A stretch of DNA of 34,415 bases from Tannerella sp. Lineage in GTDB: Bacteria; Bacteroidota; Bacteroidia; Bacteroidales; Tannerellaceae. This document shows positions 9,256 to 17,703 of this stretch, in pieces (positions within the stretch are counted from its first letter, which is position 1; every line of letters begins with the position of its first letter). Position numbers and translations under genes: made by a program. The DNA lies in assembly GCA_031267935.1 (NCBI GenBank), contig JAIRYD010000146.1:1-34415 (forward strand). The letters run 5' to 3'. The notes under the pieces were generated by a model. The model made no database searches and was not told the origin of the DNA. It worked only from the letters and a program-made list of their open reading frames with translations.

Positions 9256-10419
9256 TTACGTGTTGCGGGCGACTTTTGCCTGCACATGTTGTTTACCTTC
9301 GTGATGCGGATTGTTTTTATGTACTTTCCCTTTTTTCTTCTTTTTCTTTTTCATCGGATCGAAACGACTTACGCTATCTTCCAGAATATCGTGTGATTCC
9401 ATTTTTTTTGACTCCTGTTTTGCAGTGGCTTCCGGTTCCAGTGTGGCAGGTTTAATTCCTTTTCGGTTCAGGTTGATAATTTCGAAAGCCCGTTCCGCGG
9501 TGATGGTTTTCATGTTGACACCAATCACTTTATCTGTTGAATAAGAAATTTCTTTTTTCAGGATGTCTGTTTTGAAATGGAAATAGGTGTTGTCCTGCGT
9601 TTCCAGAGGGATTTTGCGCGAAGGCAATTGTTTATGGACTTCCATGTATGCATCGACCTCGTAGTTGTAGCAGCATTTCAGCTTGGCACATTGTCCCGCC
9701 AGTTTTTGCGGGTTCATTGAAATATCCTGAAAACGGGCCGCATCCGTTGCAACGGATACGAAATTTGTCATCCACGACGAACAGCAGAGTTCACGCCCGC
9801 ACGGGCCGATTCCTCCGATTCGTCCCGCTTCCTGACGTGCGCCGATCTGCTTCATTTCGATGCGCACTTTGAACGTTTCTGCCAGCACCTTAATGAGCTG
9901 TCTGAAATCAACGCGCTCATCAGCAATGTAGTAGAAGATGGCTTTATTCCCGTCCCCCTGATATTCCACATCACCGATCTTCATGCCCAGGCCCAGGTCG
10001 GACGCAATCTGACGCGAGCGAATCATCGTTTCGTGTTCCCTCGCTTTGGCCTCGTTGTATTTATCTATATCTGATTGTTTGGCAATACGATATACCTTTT
10101 TCGCGTCCTGGTCGTGGCGATATCGCATCTTGCGCATCTGTGCCAGCACCAGTTTTCCCGTCAACGTCACCATCCCGATGTCGTGTCCCGGTCCGGCTTC
10201 CACGGCGACGATATGCCCCTTTTCCAGCGGAATCTTCGCTTCGTTTAGAAAATAGCCCTTGCGCGTGTTTTTAAATTGGACTTCGACAAAATCAGTAGCT
10301 AACCCGGCCTCCTCGATATCGCATAACCAGTTGTATGTATTCAGTTTATTGCAACAAGCTTTGGAACATCCGTTCTTGCGCAGCGCGCAGCAACCGTTTG
10401 TGTTTTGTACGAAATCCAT
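9256..10419 (-). CDS. ricT: PSP1-domain protein RicT (YaaT) family
   Basis: A 387-residue cytosolic protein of the PSP1/RicT family. In Bacillus, RicT works with RicA and RicF in an iron-sulfur complex that affects RNA processing; those partners are not encoded in this window. The PSP1 core spans about residues 35-260. Cysteines of probable cluster-binding type lie at 207, 212, 213, 244, 249 and 250 (GPCGRELCC and QCAKLKCC). A second Cys-rich patch is at the N terminus (Cys10, 11, 18, 22, 23). The tail after about residue 340 is basic and low-complexity, with seven consecutive lysines, and could bind nucleic acid. It starts 6 bases after spt ends. The exact role in Bacteroidota is not established to my knowledge. 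Confidence 0.9.
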   Translation of the reverse strand: MDFVQNTNGCCALRKNGCSKACCNKLNTYNWLCDIEEAGLATDFVEVQFKNTRKGYFLNEAKIPLEKGHIVAVEAGPGHDIGMVTLTGKLVLAQMRKMRYRHDQDAKKVYRIAKQSDIDKYNEAKAREHETMIRSRQIASDLGLGMKIGDVEYQGDGNKAIFYYIADERVDFRQLIKVLAETFKVRIEMKQIGARQEAGRIGGIGPCGRELCCSSWMTNFVSVATDAARFQDISMNPQKLAGQCAKLKCCYNYEVDAYMEVHKQLPSRKIPLETQDNTYFHFKTDILKKEISYSTDKVIGVNMKTITAERAFEIINLNRKGIKPATLEPEATAKQESKKMESHDILEDSVSRFDPMKKKKKKKGKVHKNNPHHEGKQHVQAKVARNT

Positions 10420-10425
10420 CGTAGA

Positions 10426-11625
10426 TCACTTGTTAAGCAAATGATGCTTAATGAATATGTCCTGAATGGTATTCATTGCAAAATCCAACTGTTCAAAGGT
10501 ATGGGTCGCTATCAGCGAGAACCGTATTAAAGTGTCCTGTGGGGCCACGGCAGGCGCCACAACCGGATTCACGAATATGCCGGCCTCGAATAATTCCTTT
10601 ACAATCAGAAAGGTAAGCGAGTTGTCGCGTATAAACAGCGGGATGATAGGCGTTTCGGTATGTCCTATTTCGCAGCCCATCCGGCGGAATCCGTCCAGTG
10701 CATAATGCGTGAGTTTCCAAAGATGTTCAATGCGTTCAGGTTCACTGATCATAATGTCGAGGGCAGCGGATGCGGCAGCGGTGGCTGCGGGTGTGCTGCT
10801 TGCACTGAACATGTAGGGTCGCGAATAGTGGCGGAGGTAGTTGATGACTTCATAGTCCGATGCAATAAAGCCGCCTATCGAAGCCAGTGATTTACTGAAT
10901 GTTCCCATAATCAGGTCGACATCGTCCGTCACGCCGAAATGGTCGCACGTACCACGTCCCTGTCGCCCGAGTACGCCGATTCCGTGGGCTTCGTCTACCA
11001 TGACGGTGGCATTGTATTTTTTTGCAAGCTGCACTATTTCAGTCAATTTGACAATATCGCCTTCCATGCTGAAGACACCGTCGACTACGATCAGTTTGAT
11101 TTTGTTTTCGCCGCATTTTTGCAGTTGCTTTTCCAGCGAATCCATGTCGTTATGCCTGTATTTTAGCTTGGTAGAGTATGACAGTCGATGTCCTTCAATG
11201 ATGGATGCATGATCCAGTTCGTCCCAGAGGATGTAATCTTCACGCCCTGTCAGGCAGGAAACGACACCCAAATTTACCTGGAAACCTGTAGGATAGATGA
11301 TGACATCATCTTTGCCTACAAATTCGGCCAATCGTTTTTCCAGCTGGATATGCAGATCCAGCGTGCCATTGAGATAGCGCGAGCCGGCGCATCCCGAACC
11401 ATATTTGCGCGTGGCTTCAATGGCCGCTTCCTTCACTTTGGGATGGTTCGTTAAACCCAGATAGGCATTAGATCCAAACATCAGCACCTTTTTGCCATAA
11501 ATAATTACCTCCGTATCCTGATCGCTCTCAATAGGGCGGAAATAGGGATATATTCCCGCTTCCTTCGCTTCCCGAGCTTGCTGGAGAAGGTCATATTTTG
11601 CTAATTTTTCTTGTAATAGTTTCAT
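10426..11625 (-). CDS. spt: Serine palmitoyltransferase-like PLP enzyme (alpha-oxoamine synthase)
   Basis: A 399-residue PLP-dependent enzyme of the alpha-oxoamine synthase family. The best match in my knowledge is serine palmitoyltransferase of Bacteroidales, which condenses serine with a long-chain acyl-CoA or acyl-ACP to start sphingolipid synthesis. Visible features are HPKVKEAA and YGSGCAGSRYLNGT near the N terminus, His139 in DELDHAS stacking on PLP, D201-E-A-H204, and the PLP-binding Lys245 in GTFSKSLAS. 2-amino-3-ketobutyrate CoA ligase (kbl) has the same fold and is often confused with it; cysteate acyltransferase of sulfonolipid synthesis is a third option. It is first gene of the unit with ricT and gldH, and has its own -7 box at 11721-11728, giving a leader of about 90 bases. 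Confidence 0.85.
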   Translation of the reverse strand: MKLLQEKLAKYDLLQQAREAKEAGIYPYFRPIESDQDTEVIIYGKKVLMFGSNAYLGLTNHPKVKEAAIEATRKYGSGCAGSRYLNGTLDLHIQLEKRLAEFVGKDDVIIYPTGFQVNLGVVSCLTGREDYILWDELDHASIIEGHRLSYSTKLKYRHNDMDSLEKQLQKCGENKIKLIVVDGVFSMEGDIVKLTEIVQLAKKYNATVMVDEAHGIGVLGRQGRGTCDHFGVTDDVDLIMGTFSKSLASIGGFIASDYEVINYLRHYSRPYMFSASSTPAATAAASAALDIMISEPERIEHLWKLTHYALDGFRRMGCEIGHTETPIIPLFIRDNSLTFLIVKELFEAGIFVNPVVAPAVAPQDTLIRFSLIATHTFEQLDFAMNTIQDIFIKHHLLNK

Positions 11626-11720
11626 TTTGTTTTAATTCTCACTTGGTTCATGCATCTTCACCTTCGTTCCCTTCCGTTTGGGATGCATACTGATTTATTG
11701 TTATTACGTAAAATCAGATG

Positions 11721-11728
11721 CAAAAGTA
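11721..11728 (-). promoter_or_regulatory. -7 promoter box for spt-ricT-gldH
   Basis: Read on the minus strand this is TACTTTTG, matching TAnnTTTG, about 95 bases upstream of the spt ATG. No -33 TTTG stands out. It lies in the 225-base gap between trmN6 and spt, which otherwise shows no gene. Confidence 0.5.
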
Positions 11729-11850
11729 GAAAAAAAAATGGGATTTTCATATTATATTTGAATATTGAGCAATTTATTCGACATTAAAAATGCTGAATAG
11801 ATATAAAACATTGTTATTTGGTGGTGAAAGGCCGAAAAAAAGAGGCGTTG

Positions 11851-12564
11851 TCAGTCCAGATAGAAGTCTTTGACCAATGTCTTGTATGCCTCCGTACGCC
11901 GATGATTTATGTGTTCGAGGATCAGCGTGTCGGTTTGTATCGGAAGATGCGGTTGCGGCGAAAATTCTATCAACAATCGTTTCGGCTGTGCGCCTTCGAC
12001 GGGAATCACATGCATTTGGCGCACACAATGAAGGTTGTTTTGCGCCGCATGCCGACATGCTTCTTCCTGATGCAGGAATGGAAGAATGAGCGCAATACGT
12101 CCTTTGGGCGCCAATATGCGACGGCTTTTCGCAAGCAGGACGGCCAATGACAATTCGTCGTTATGGCGGGCGATATTTCGTTTGGATTCAGGGCATTTGA
12201 GCGACTTCACGAAGTAGGGTGGATTGGAAACGATTAAATCGTACGGATGGCGGACTGTGTTTACAAATTCCTGAAAAGAAGCATGATGGATGTGGATTTG
12301 TTGTGCGAAGGGCGATACCGAAACGTTTTCCGTCGCTTGTCGGCATGTGTCCGCATCCGTTTCGACGGCGTCGATCACCGCATAGCTTCCGCGCTGTGCA
12401 ATCATCAGTGCGACAAGCCCTGTTCCCGTACCTATATCTAATACGGTACGGCATGAAGACACGTCGACCCATGCACCGAGCAATGTGCCGTCGGTACCTA
12501 CTTTCATGGCGCATTTGTCGTGCCATATTGTAAATCGTTTGAAGCGGAAATAGGGGTTCGACAT
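11851..12564 (-). CDS. trmN6: tRNA1(Val) (adenine(37)-N6)-methyltransferase
   Basis: A 237-residue SAM-dependent methyltransferase of the YfiC/TrmN6 family, which methylates N6 of A37 in the valine tRNA anticodon loop. Visible are the family N terminus (FRFKRFTIWHDKCAMKVGTD), the SAM-binding DIGTGTGL at 43-50, and the amino-methylase motif NPPY at 114-117. The length is usual. It is transcribed away from lon from a shared intergenic region, with a -7 box at 12599-12606. Related NPPY enzymes such as HemK/PrmC differ at the N terminus, so this assignment is fairly secure. Confidence 0.92.
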   Translation of the reverse strand: MSNPYFRFKRFTIWHDKCAMKVGTDGTLLGAWVDVSSCRTVLDIGTGTGLVALMIAQRGSYAVIDAVETDADTCRQATENVSVSPFAQQIHIHHASFQEFVNTVRHPYDLIVSNPPYFVKSLKCPESKRNIARHNDELSLAVLLAKSRRILAPKGRIALILPFLHQEEACRHAAQNNLHCVRQMHVIPVEGAQPKRLLIEFSPQPHLPIQTDTLILEHINHRRTEAYKTLVKDFYLD

Positions 12565-12598
12565 GTCGCTATTTCATTTTATTTTCCGATAACATCGC

Positions 12599-12606
12599 CA
12601 AAATTA
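12599..12606 (-). promoter_or_regulatory. -7 promoter box for trmN6
   Basis: Minus-strand TAATTTTG matches TAnnTTTG, 35 bases before the trmN6 ATG. It lies 22 bases from the oppositely directed lon box, so the two promoters share their -33 regions and may compete. Confidence 0.5.
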
Positions 12607-12628
12607 ATGACTTTTTCCGTAAAAGTAG

Positions 12629-12636
12629 TAACTTTG
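12629..12636 (+). promoter_or_regulatory. -7 promoter box for lon
   Basis: TAACTTTG matches TAnnTTTG, 28 bases before the lon ATG. No obvious -33 element or heat-shock-type inverted repeat (such as CIRCE) is seen in the short divergent region. Confidence 0.6.
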
Positions 12637-12664
12637 GCACTTAATTTGTAGTGTATATTTCCGT

Positions 12665-15133
12665 ATGGATATGAAAAAATCTGGAACATTGTATTTGGCA
12701 GACAATTATGACGATATAAATGAGGCGGTAGGCATCGTGATGCCTATCTTGATGGAGTGCGACAAGGATGACGATTTTCTTGAAGGCATTGATAAAGTAG
12801 GGGATGAGTTGCCTATTCTTCCTTTGCGCAACATGGTTTTGTTTCCCGGCGTAGCCATGCCGGTGATCATCGGACGTGCCAAGTCGATGCGGCTGATACG
12901 GGAAGCGACCCATCGCAAACTGATGATAGGCGTGACTTGCCAGAAAGACACAGAAACGGAAGATCCTTCATTTCCAGATTTGTATAATATCGGCGTGGTG
13001 GCTGAAATTCTTCGCGTACTGGAGCTGCCGGATGGCTCGACGACGGTGATTTTGCAGGGAAAGAAACGTTTTCTGCTGCATGAATTGACCGAATCGGAGC
13101 CTTTCATGGTAGGACGCATTTCGTTGCTGGAAGACAACTTTCCACGAAAGAACGACCGGGAATTTGAAGCATTGGTTTCTACAATCAAAGACCTTACTAT
13201 CAAAATGTTGATTGCATCGGGCGATCCTCCGAAAGATTTGATTTTTTCGATACGGAACAATCAGAATCAACTTTATCTGATCAACTTTTCGTGCTGCAAT
13301 CTGATTACCCAGTCGATGGAAAGGCAGGAACTGCTGTCCATCAACGATCTGAAAGATCGCGCATATCATTTGCTGTTTCTGTTGAATCGTGAATATCAAT
13401 TGATTGAATTGAAAGCTTCCATTCAGATGAAAGCCCACGAAGATATCAACAAGCAGCAGAAGGAATACTTTCTCCAGCAGCAGATCAAAGCCATTCAGGA
13501 AGAATTGGGTGGGAATATCAACGATATGGAGATTAAGGTTTTTCGCGAAAAAGCGGCCAAAAAGAAATGGGCGAAGGATGTGGCGGAAGTTTTCGAGAAA
13601 GAGTTGGGCAAATTGGAGAGACTGCATCCCCAGTCGCCCGATTATTCCATGCAATTCCAATACGTTCAGACAATTATATCACTTCCATGGACTACATACA
13701 GCAAAGATAATTTCAATCTGAACCGCGCGCAGCGGATTTTGGATCGGGACCATTACGGCATGGAAAAGGTGAAAGACCGTATCATTGAGCACCTTGCGGT
13801 GTTGAAACTGAAAAAGGATCTGCGCTCGCCGATACTTTGTCTGTATGGACCGCCGGGTGTAGGCAAGACCTCGCTGGGTAAATCGATTGCCGAGGCGCTG
13901 AACAGAAAATATGTGCGCGTTTCGTTGGGCGGTTTACATGACGAAGCAGAAATACGCGGACACAGAAGGACTTACATCGGTGCAATGGCGGGCCGTATTA
14001 TTCATAACCTGCAAAAGGCGGGCACCTCGAATCCGGTGTTTATTCTGGACGAGATAGACAAGGTCGGGAACGATTTCAAGGGCGATCCGGCTTCGGCTTT
14101 ACTTGAAGTTCTTGATCCCGAACAAAATAGCACGTTTCATGACAACTATCTTGATATTGATTACGACTTGAGCAAAGTGTTGTTTATTGCCACAGCCAAT
14201 AATCTGGCTACGGTTTCACAACCGTTGCTGGACCGTATGGAACTGATTGAAGTCAGCGGATACATCATTGAAGAAAAAGTGGAAATTGCAATTAAGCATC
14301 TTATTCCAAAGCAAATGGATGCACACGGTATTCTTCGTGGCCAGATAAAGTTCCACCGTAAGGCCGTTCGCGAAATCGTCGAATCCTACACGCGTGAAAG
14401 CGGTGTCCGCGAACTGGAAAAGAAGATCGGCAAAATTATGCGCAAGATGGCGCGCAAACTTGCTTCGGATGAAGCGATTCCCGAAGTTATTCAGGCGGAC
14501 AGTCTGAAAGAATATCTTGGTGCAAAGGAATATACGCGTGACAAATATCAGGGTAACCAGTATGCGGGTGTAGTGACGGGATTGGCCTGGACGGCTGTAG
14601 GCGGCGAAATTCTGTTCGTCGAATCCAGTCTGAGCCGGGGCAAGGGTTCGAAACTGACGATTACAGGCAATTTGGGCGATGTCATGAAAGAATCTGCCGT
14701 TTTGGCATTGGAGTATGTGCATGCGCATGCCGCGCAGTTGGGCATCGGTGAAGACCGTTTCGAGAATTGGAACGTGCATATTCATGTACCGGAAGGCGCG
14801 ATTCCCAAAGACGGTCCCAGCGCGGGCGTGACAATGGTCACTTCGCTGGCATCCATTTTCACACAGCGGAAAGTCCGCAGTAACCTTGCCATGACGGGCG
14901 AAATCACCCTGCGTGGCAAAGTGCTTCCCGTTGGCGGAATCAAGGAGAAAATTCTTGCAGCCAAACGCGCCGGTATCAAGGAAATACTCCTCTCGGAAGA
15001 GAACCGTAAGGATGTGGACGAGATAAAAACCGTCTATCTGGAAGGGCTTGAATTTCATTATGTGAGCGATATTTCCGAAGTCATCGCTCTGGCGCTTCTG
15101 GACGAAAAAGTCGAACATCCGCTGTTCGACTGA
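12665..15133 (+). CDS. lon: ATP-dependent Lon protease
   Basis: An 822-residue cytosolic AAA+ serine protease that unfolds and degrades misfolded and regulatory proteins. The N-terminal substrate-binding domain covers about residues 45-245 ([14 protein letters not shown]). A helical coiled region follows. The ATPase module has the Walker A GPPGVGKT at 395-402 and Walker B FILDEIDK. The protease domain has the Ser-Lys dyad Ser719 (PKDGPSAGV) and Lys762 (GGIKEK). The length is normal for LonA. ATG at 12665 sits 28 bases after a good -7 box; an internal Met at residue 3 is possible. It converges on dnaX, leaving an 11-base gap between the two stop codons. Confidence 0.98.
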   Translation: MDMKKSGTLYLADNYDDINEAVGIVMPILMECDKDDDFLEGIDKVGDELPILPLRNMVLFPGVAMPVIIGRAKSMRLIREATHRKLMIGVTCQKDTETEDPSFPDLYNIGVVAEILRVLELPDGSTTVILQGKKRFLLHELTESEPFMVGRISLLEDNFPRKNDREFEALVSTIKDLTIKMLIASGDPPKDLIFSIRNNQNQLYLINFSCCNLITQSMERQELLSINDLKDRAYHLLFLLNREYQLIELKASIQMKAHEDINKQQKEYFLQQQIKAIQEELGGNINDMEIKVFREKAAKKKWAKDVAEVFEKELGKLERLHPQSPDYSMQFQYVQTIISLPWTTYSKDNFNLNRAQRILDRDHYGMEKVKDRIIEHLAVLKLKKDLRSPILCLYGPPGVGKTSLGKSIAEALNRKYVRVSLGGLHDEAEIRGHRRTYIGAMAGRIIHNLQKAGTSNPVFILDEIDKVGNDFKGDPASALLEVLDPEQNSTFHDNYLDIDYDLSKVLFIATANNLATVSQPLLDRMELIEVSGYIIEEKVEIAIKHLIPKQMDAHGILRGQIKFHRKAVREIVESYTRESGVRELEKKIGKIMRKMARKLASDEAIPEVIQADSLKEYLGAKEYTRDKYQGNQYAGVVTGLAWTAVGGEILFVESSLSRGKGSKLTITGNLGDVMKESAVLALEYVHAHAAQLGIGEDRFENWNVHIHVPEGAIPKDGPSAGVTMVTSLASIFTQRKVRSNLAMTGEITLRGKVLPVGGIKEKILAAKRAGIKEILLSEENRKDVDEIKTVYLEGLEFHYVSDISEVIALALLDEKVEHPLFD

Positions 15134-15144
15134 TATAGGGGCAT

Positions 15145-16857
15145 TTAATTGGTTATCAGGTCAAATTCGTCTTTTAGGGTGAGTAAGTACCTGTTTACCT
15201 CCGCGAGATATTCGTATTTTTCAGTTGCCGTATAAGCCAGTTTTTTTTCGTTCGTTTCGTCGATGACGACCCGTAGTTGTATGCGGCTGTTTTTTAGCTG
15301 AGTACGTAATTCTTTCAGGATGTCGGCGCTTTCGCTTACCAGTTCGTCTTTCTGGGTAGGGTTGTGCACGGCAATTTCGAACAGAAAGTTGTTCTTTAAG
15401 ACAGGTTTGCAGTTCATCATCGTATTTTTCAGATGCCCTTTTTGTTCGGGTACATTTGCGGCATATTCGTCCCAGCAGCGAATCAGATCTTCGGTACTGA
15501 AAGGTATTTCCGTGGATTCGGCTTTATGTTCAGCAGCTTGATATACAGGGTGTTGATCATTCAATATCAGGTTTATAGATGTGCTTTGGGGGCGATGATT
15601 CGTTATGCCCTGTGTTGGTGTCGGCAAAGTGGCCGGTTTTGCAACTTGCTGGATTTCAGGGACAATTTCGCTTGCCGCTATCCGGGGCGTTGCCGGAACC
15701 GTCGACGCCTCAACTATGGGTTGTATTTGCTTTTTTTTTTCTTCAGGTGGCTGGGCGCCGTCGACCGTCGTCAGCTGACAGAGCCGGATCAATGTCAACT
15801 CCAGCAATAACCGTTTGTTGCGACTTTCGCGATACTTCAAGTCACAATCGTTGGCCAGCGCAATCGCTTGATAAAGCAACTGTTCGGCGCATTGTTTCGA
15901 AATGAGCCTGTAACGGTCGCGAATGGATGCGCCCATTTCGAACAGGACAAGCGTACTTTCGTCCTTGCAGACGAGCAAATCTCTGAAATGTGATGCAAGT
16001 CCGGTGATAATATTCTGTCCGTCAAATCCTTTTTCTAAAATCTCGTTGAGTATCAACATGCCGTTGCGCACTTCGCCTTTGAGTATGACGTCCGTGATGC
16101 GGAAATAGTATTCATAATCGAGCACATTCAGGTTTTCTATCACCGACTGATAAGTGATGTTTCCGCCTGTGTAGCTGGCAATCTGGTCGAAAATGGAAAG
16201 TGCGTCCCGCATGCCGCCGTCGGCTTTCAGAGCGATGACGTTCAATGCTTCCGGTTCGGCGACGACGCTTTCGCGCGAGGCTACAAATTGCAGGTGTTCA
16301 ACCATATCGGCCGTAGTGATGCGTGCAAAATCGTATATCTGGCATCGCGAAAGTATCGTTGCGATCAGTTTCTGCTTTTCCGTAGTAGCAAGGATAAAAA
16401 TGGCATGCGAAGGCGGTTCTTCGAGCGTTTTCAGAAATGCATTAAAAGCGCTGGTACTGAGCATGTGTACCTCGTCTATAATGTATATTTTGTATTTGCC
16501 CAGTTGTGGTGGAATCCGCACCTGCTCGGTCAGTAAACGAATGCCGTCCACCGAGTTGTTCGATGCCGCGTCCAGCTCATGAATATTGAGCGAGCGCTGT
16601 TCGTTGAATGATATGCACGACTCACATTCGTTGCAGGCTTCTCCGCTGTCACTCAGGTTCATGCAGTTAATCGTTTTCGCGAAGATACGCGCACACGATG
16701 TCTTGCCTACCCCGCGAGGTCCGCAAAACAGGTAGGCATGTGCCAGCCTGTTCCGCTGAATGGCATTTTTCAAAGTGGTGGTCAGCGATTTCTGCCCCAC
16801 AACACTTTCGAACGTCGTCGGCCGGTATTTTCTTGCAGAAACAATATAATTGTCCAT
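15145..16857 (-). CDS. dnaX: DNA polymerase III subunit gamma/tau
   Basis: A 570-residue clamp-loader ATPase that opens the sliding clamp and ties the replisome together. Domain I has the Walker A GPRGVGKT at 46-53, zinc-binding Cys65, Cys75, Cys78 and Cys81, the DEVH box at 128-131, and SRC at 170-172. Domains II-III run to about residue 360 (LLLELTLIRLC). The remainder is a proline-rich linker and a C-terminal tau-type region. I start at 16857 (MDNYIVSARKYRP); the frame is open 39 codons further upstream, but that stretch covers the -7 box at 16875-16882. A run of ten A in the mRNA begins in codon 373, just past domain III; see the separate entry. Confidence 0.96.
   Translation of the reverse strand: MDNYIVSARKYRPTTFESVVGQKSLTTTLKNAIQRNRLAHAYLFCGPRGVGKTSCARIFAKTINCMNLSDSGEACNECESCISFNEQRSLNIHELDAASNNSVDGIRLLTEQVRIPPQLGKYKIYIIDEVHMLSTSAFNAFLKTLEEPPSHAIFILATTEKQKLIATILSRCQIYDFARITTADMVEHLQFVASRESVVAEPEALNVIALKADGGMRDALSIFDQIASYTGGNITYQSVIENLNVLDYEYYFRITDVILKGEVRNGMLILNEILEKGFDGQNIITGLASHFRDLLVCKDESTLVLFEMGASIRDRYRLISKQCAEQLLYQAIALANDCDLKYRESRNKRLLLELTLIRLCQLTTVDGAQPPEEKKKQIQPIVEASTVPATPRIAASEIVPEIQQVAKPATLPTPTQGITNHRPQSTSINLILNDQHPVYQAAEHKAESTEIPFSTEDLIRCWDEYAANVPEQKGHLKNTMMNCKPVLKNNFLFEIAVHNPTQKDELVSESADILKELRTQLKNSRIQLRVVIDETNEKKLAYTATEKYEYLAEVNRYLLTLKDEFDLITN
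15731..15740 (-). other. Ten-adenine slippery tract in dnaX
   Basis: The minus-strand mRNA carries ten A followed by G, read as GAA AAA AAA AAG (codons 373-376). This contains the heptamer A AAA AAG in the same phase as the E. coli dnaX frameshift site, and resembles the A-run of Thermus dnaX where transcript slippage occurs. One extra A gives TGA after six new codons (a 382-residue product); one missing A gives TAG after five (380 residues). Both products would keep domains I-III and lose the tau tail. I see no Shine-Dalgarno-like stimulator upstream and no hairpin at the usual 5-8 base spacing downstream, which favours transcriptional slippage over a programmed ribosomal shift. Function is inferred. 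Confidence 0.6.
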
Positions 16858-16874
16858 AATTTTTTTCCTTCGGA

Positions 16875-16907
16875 CAAAGGTAATGAATTTTTTTGTACAT
16901 TTGCAAA
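16875..16907 (-). promoter_or_regulatory. Promoter for dnaX (-7 and -33)
   Basis: On the minus strand the -7 box is TACCTTTG (16875-16882). A -33 TTTTTTG-type element ends at 16904-16907, with a 21-base spacer. This is one of the two best full promoters in the window. It rules out the longer dnaX start. Confidence 0.7.
16896..16903 (+). promoter_or_regulatory. -7 promoter box for divIC
   Basis: TACATTTG matches TAnnTTTG, 21 bases before the chosen ATG at 16925. It overlaps the -33 region of the divergent dnaX promoter, so polymerase binding at the two sites should be mutually exclusive. Confidence 0.6.
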
Positions 16908-16924
16908 AAACATTGCTACGGATT

Positions 16925-17230
16925 ATGTTGCAAATTGGAAATTTTTTCGGCAAGTATATATCCCGGCTGAACAAATATTGGCTGGTAACGATTGTGTTTC
17001 TACTGATTACGTTTACGGTGGGTGACAGTAATCTTTACGTGCGATACAAGTACGAGGAGAAAATTCGCGAACTGGAAAGAGAAATACGGTACTACCGGAA
17101 AGAAGTGGAGGTCAATCAGAAGAAACTGGACGATTTGCGTGCAAACAAGGAGCGTATGGAACGTTATGCGCGCGAGGAGTTTTTTATGAAGAAACCGGGT
17201 GAAGATATTTTTATCATTGTAGACAAATGA
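16925..17230 (+). CDS. Septum formation initiator, FtsB/DivIC family
   Basis: A 101-residue bitopic membrane protein of the FtsB/DivIC family, part of the divisome complex that licenses septal wall synthesis. Residues about 18-35 form one membrane span (WLVTIVFLLITFTV). A charged coiled coil follows (about 43-80, EEKIRELEREIRYYRKEVE), then the family tail ERYAREEFFMKKPGEDIFII. The start at 16925 is set by the promoter box at 16896-16903; ATGs at 16850 and 16883 lie upstream of it. The next gene overlaps by four bases (ATGA), which indicates coupled translation. Confidence 0.9.
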   Translation: MLQIGNFFGKYISRLNKYWLVTIVFLLITFTVGDSNLYVRYKYEEKIRELEREIRYYRKEVEVNQKKLDDLRANKERMERYAREEFFMKKPGEDIFIIVDK

Positions 17231-17550
17231 ATCAACAGACACGAACCTTCCTGTTTGTCATATCGGGCGCAATGGTGCTGGTAGGCGCCGTCATGTATAC
17301 AAGTTATTGGGAATATGCACCTTATTTTTTTGCGGTAGGATCGGCAGGAATCACCGTTTGTTACATGACCGTTCCGCGCGAGTCGCATTTCCGTCTGCGG
17401 CGTCTGAACCGGATGAATGTGTTTGCCGGAATCCTGATGATTACGGCTTCCGTATTTATGTTTATGCTGCGAAACGAATGGGTTGTGTTTCTGCTGATTG
17501 CTGCACTGTTGCAATTATATGCTTCGTCTGTGTGGCGAAGAGAGAAGTAA
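17227..17550 (+). CDS. Small multi-pass membrane protein of unknown function
   Basis: A 107-residue protein with about four hydrophobic segments (near 8-25, 33-50, 65-80 and 84-100) and few charged residues outside the middle loop (PRESHFRLRRLNRMN). I do not recognise a named family. It starts inside the stop codon of the divIC gene (ATGA), so the two are almost surely co-translated, which hints at a cell-envelope or division-related role. Similar small membrane proteins are, as far as I recall, found next to divIC in other Bacteroidales, but I cannot confirm that here. Confidence 0.75.
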   Translation: MNQQTRTFLFVISGAMVLVGAVMYTSYWEYAPYFFAVGSAGITVCYMTVPRESHFRLRRLNRMNVFAGILMITASVFMFMLRNEWVVFLLIAALLQLYASSVWRREK

Positions 17551-17592
17551 TATGCTATTCCTTTTCTGCGGATGAATTCCCGTGATATTTGG

Positions 17593-17700
17593 ACAATTAA
17601 TTGTGAAATACGGCAGCAGGCATGCCGGCTAATTTTCGAATCAATGCCGTACAGGAGCAAGCCTGAGTTTGCCCTTGTACGACATCGGGATTATTGATTC
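17593..17700. repeat. Palindrome-rich spacer between convergent genes
   Basis: Three nested or adjacent symmetric elements lie here. ACAATTAATTGT (17593-17604) is a perfect 12-base palindrome. GAATCAAT (17638-17645) and ATTGATTC (17693-17700) form a perfect 8-bp inverted repeat. Inside it, GTACAGGAGCAA (17649-17660) pairs with TTGCCCTTGTAC (17669-17680) with one bulge and one mismatch. The spacer separates the ends of two converging units, so a bidirectional terminator is the simplest reading, although there is no long T run. A REP-like repeat is the alternative. Confidence 0.5.
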
Positions 17701-17703
17701 AAA

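Noticed and set aside
9310-9350. Programmed frameshift site in the lysine run of ricT
   Set aside because: The A-runs are interrupted by G (AAG codons) and the phase gives no good slippery heptamer; the tail looks like a plain basic extension.
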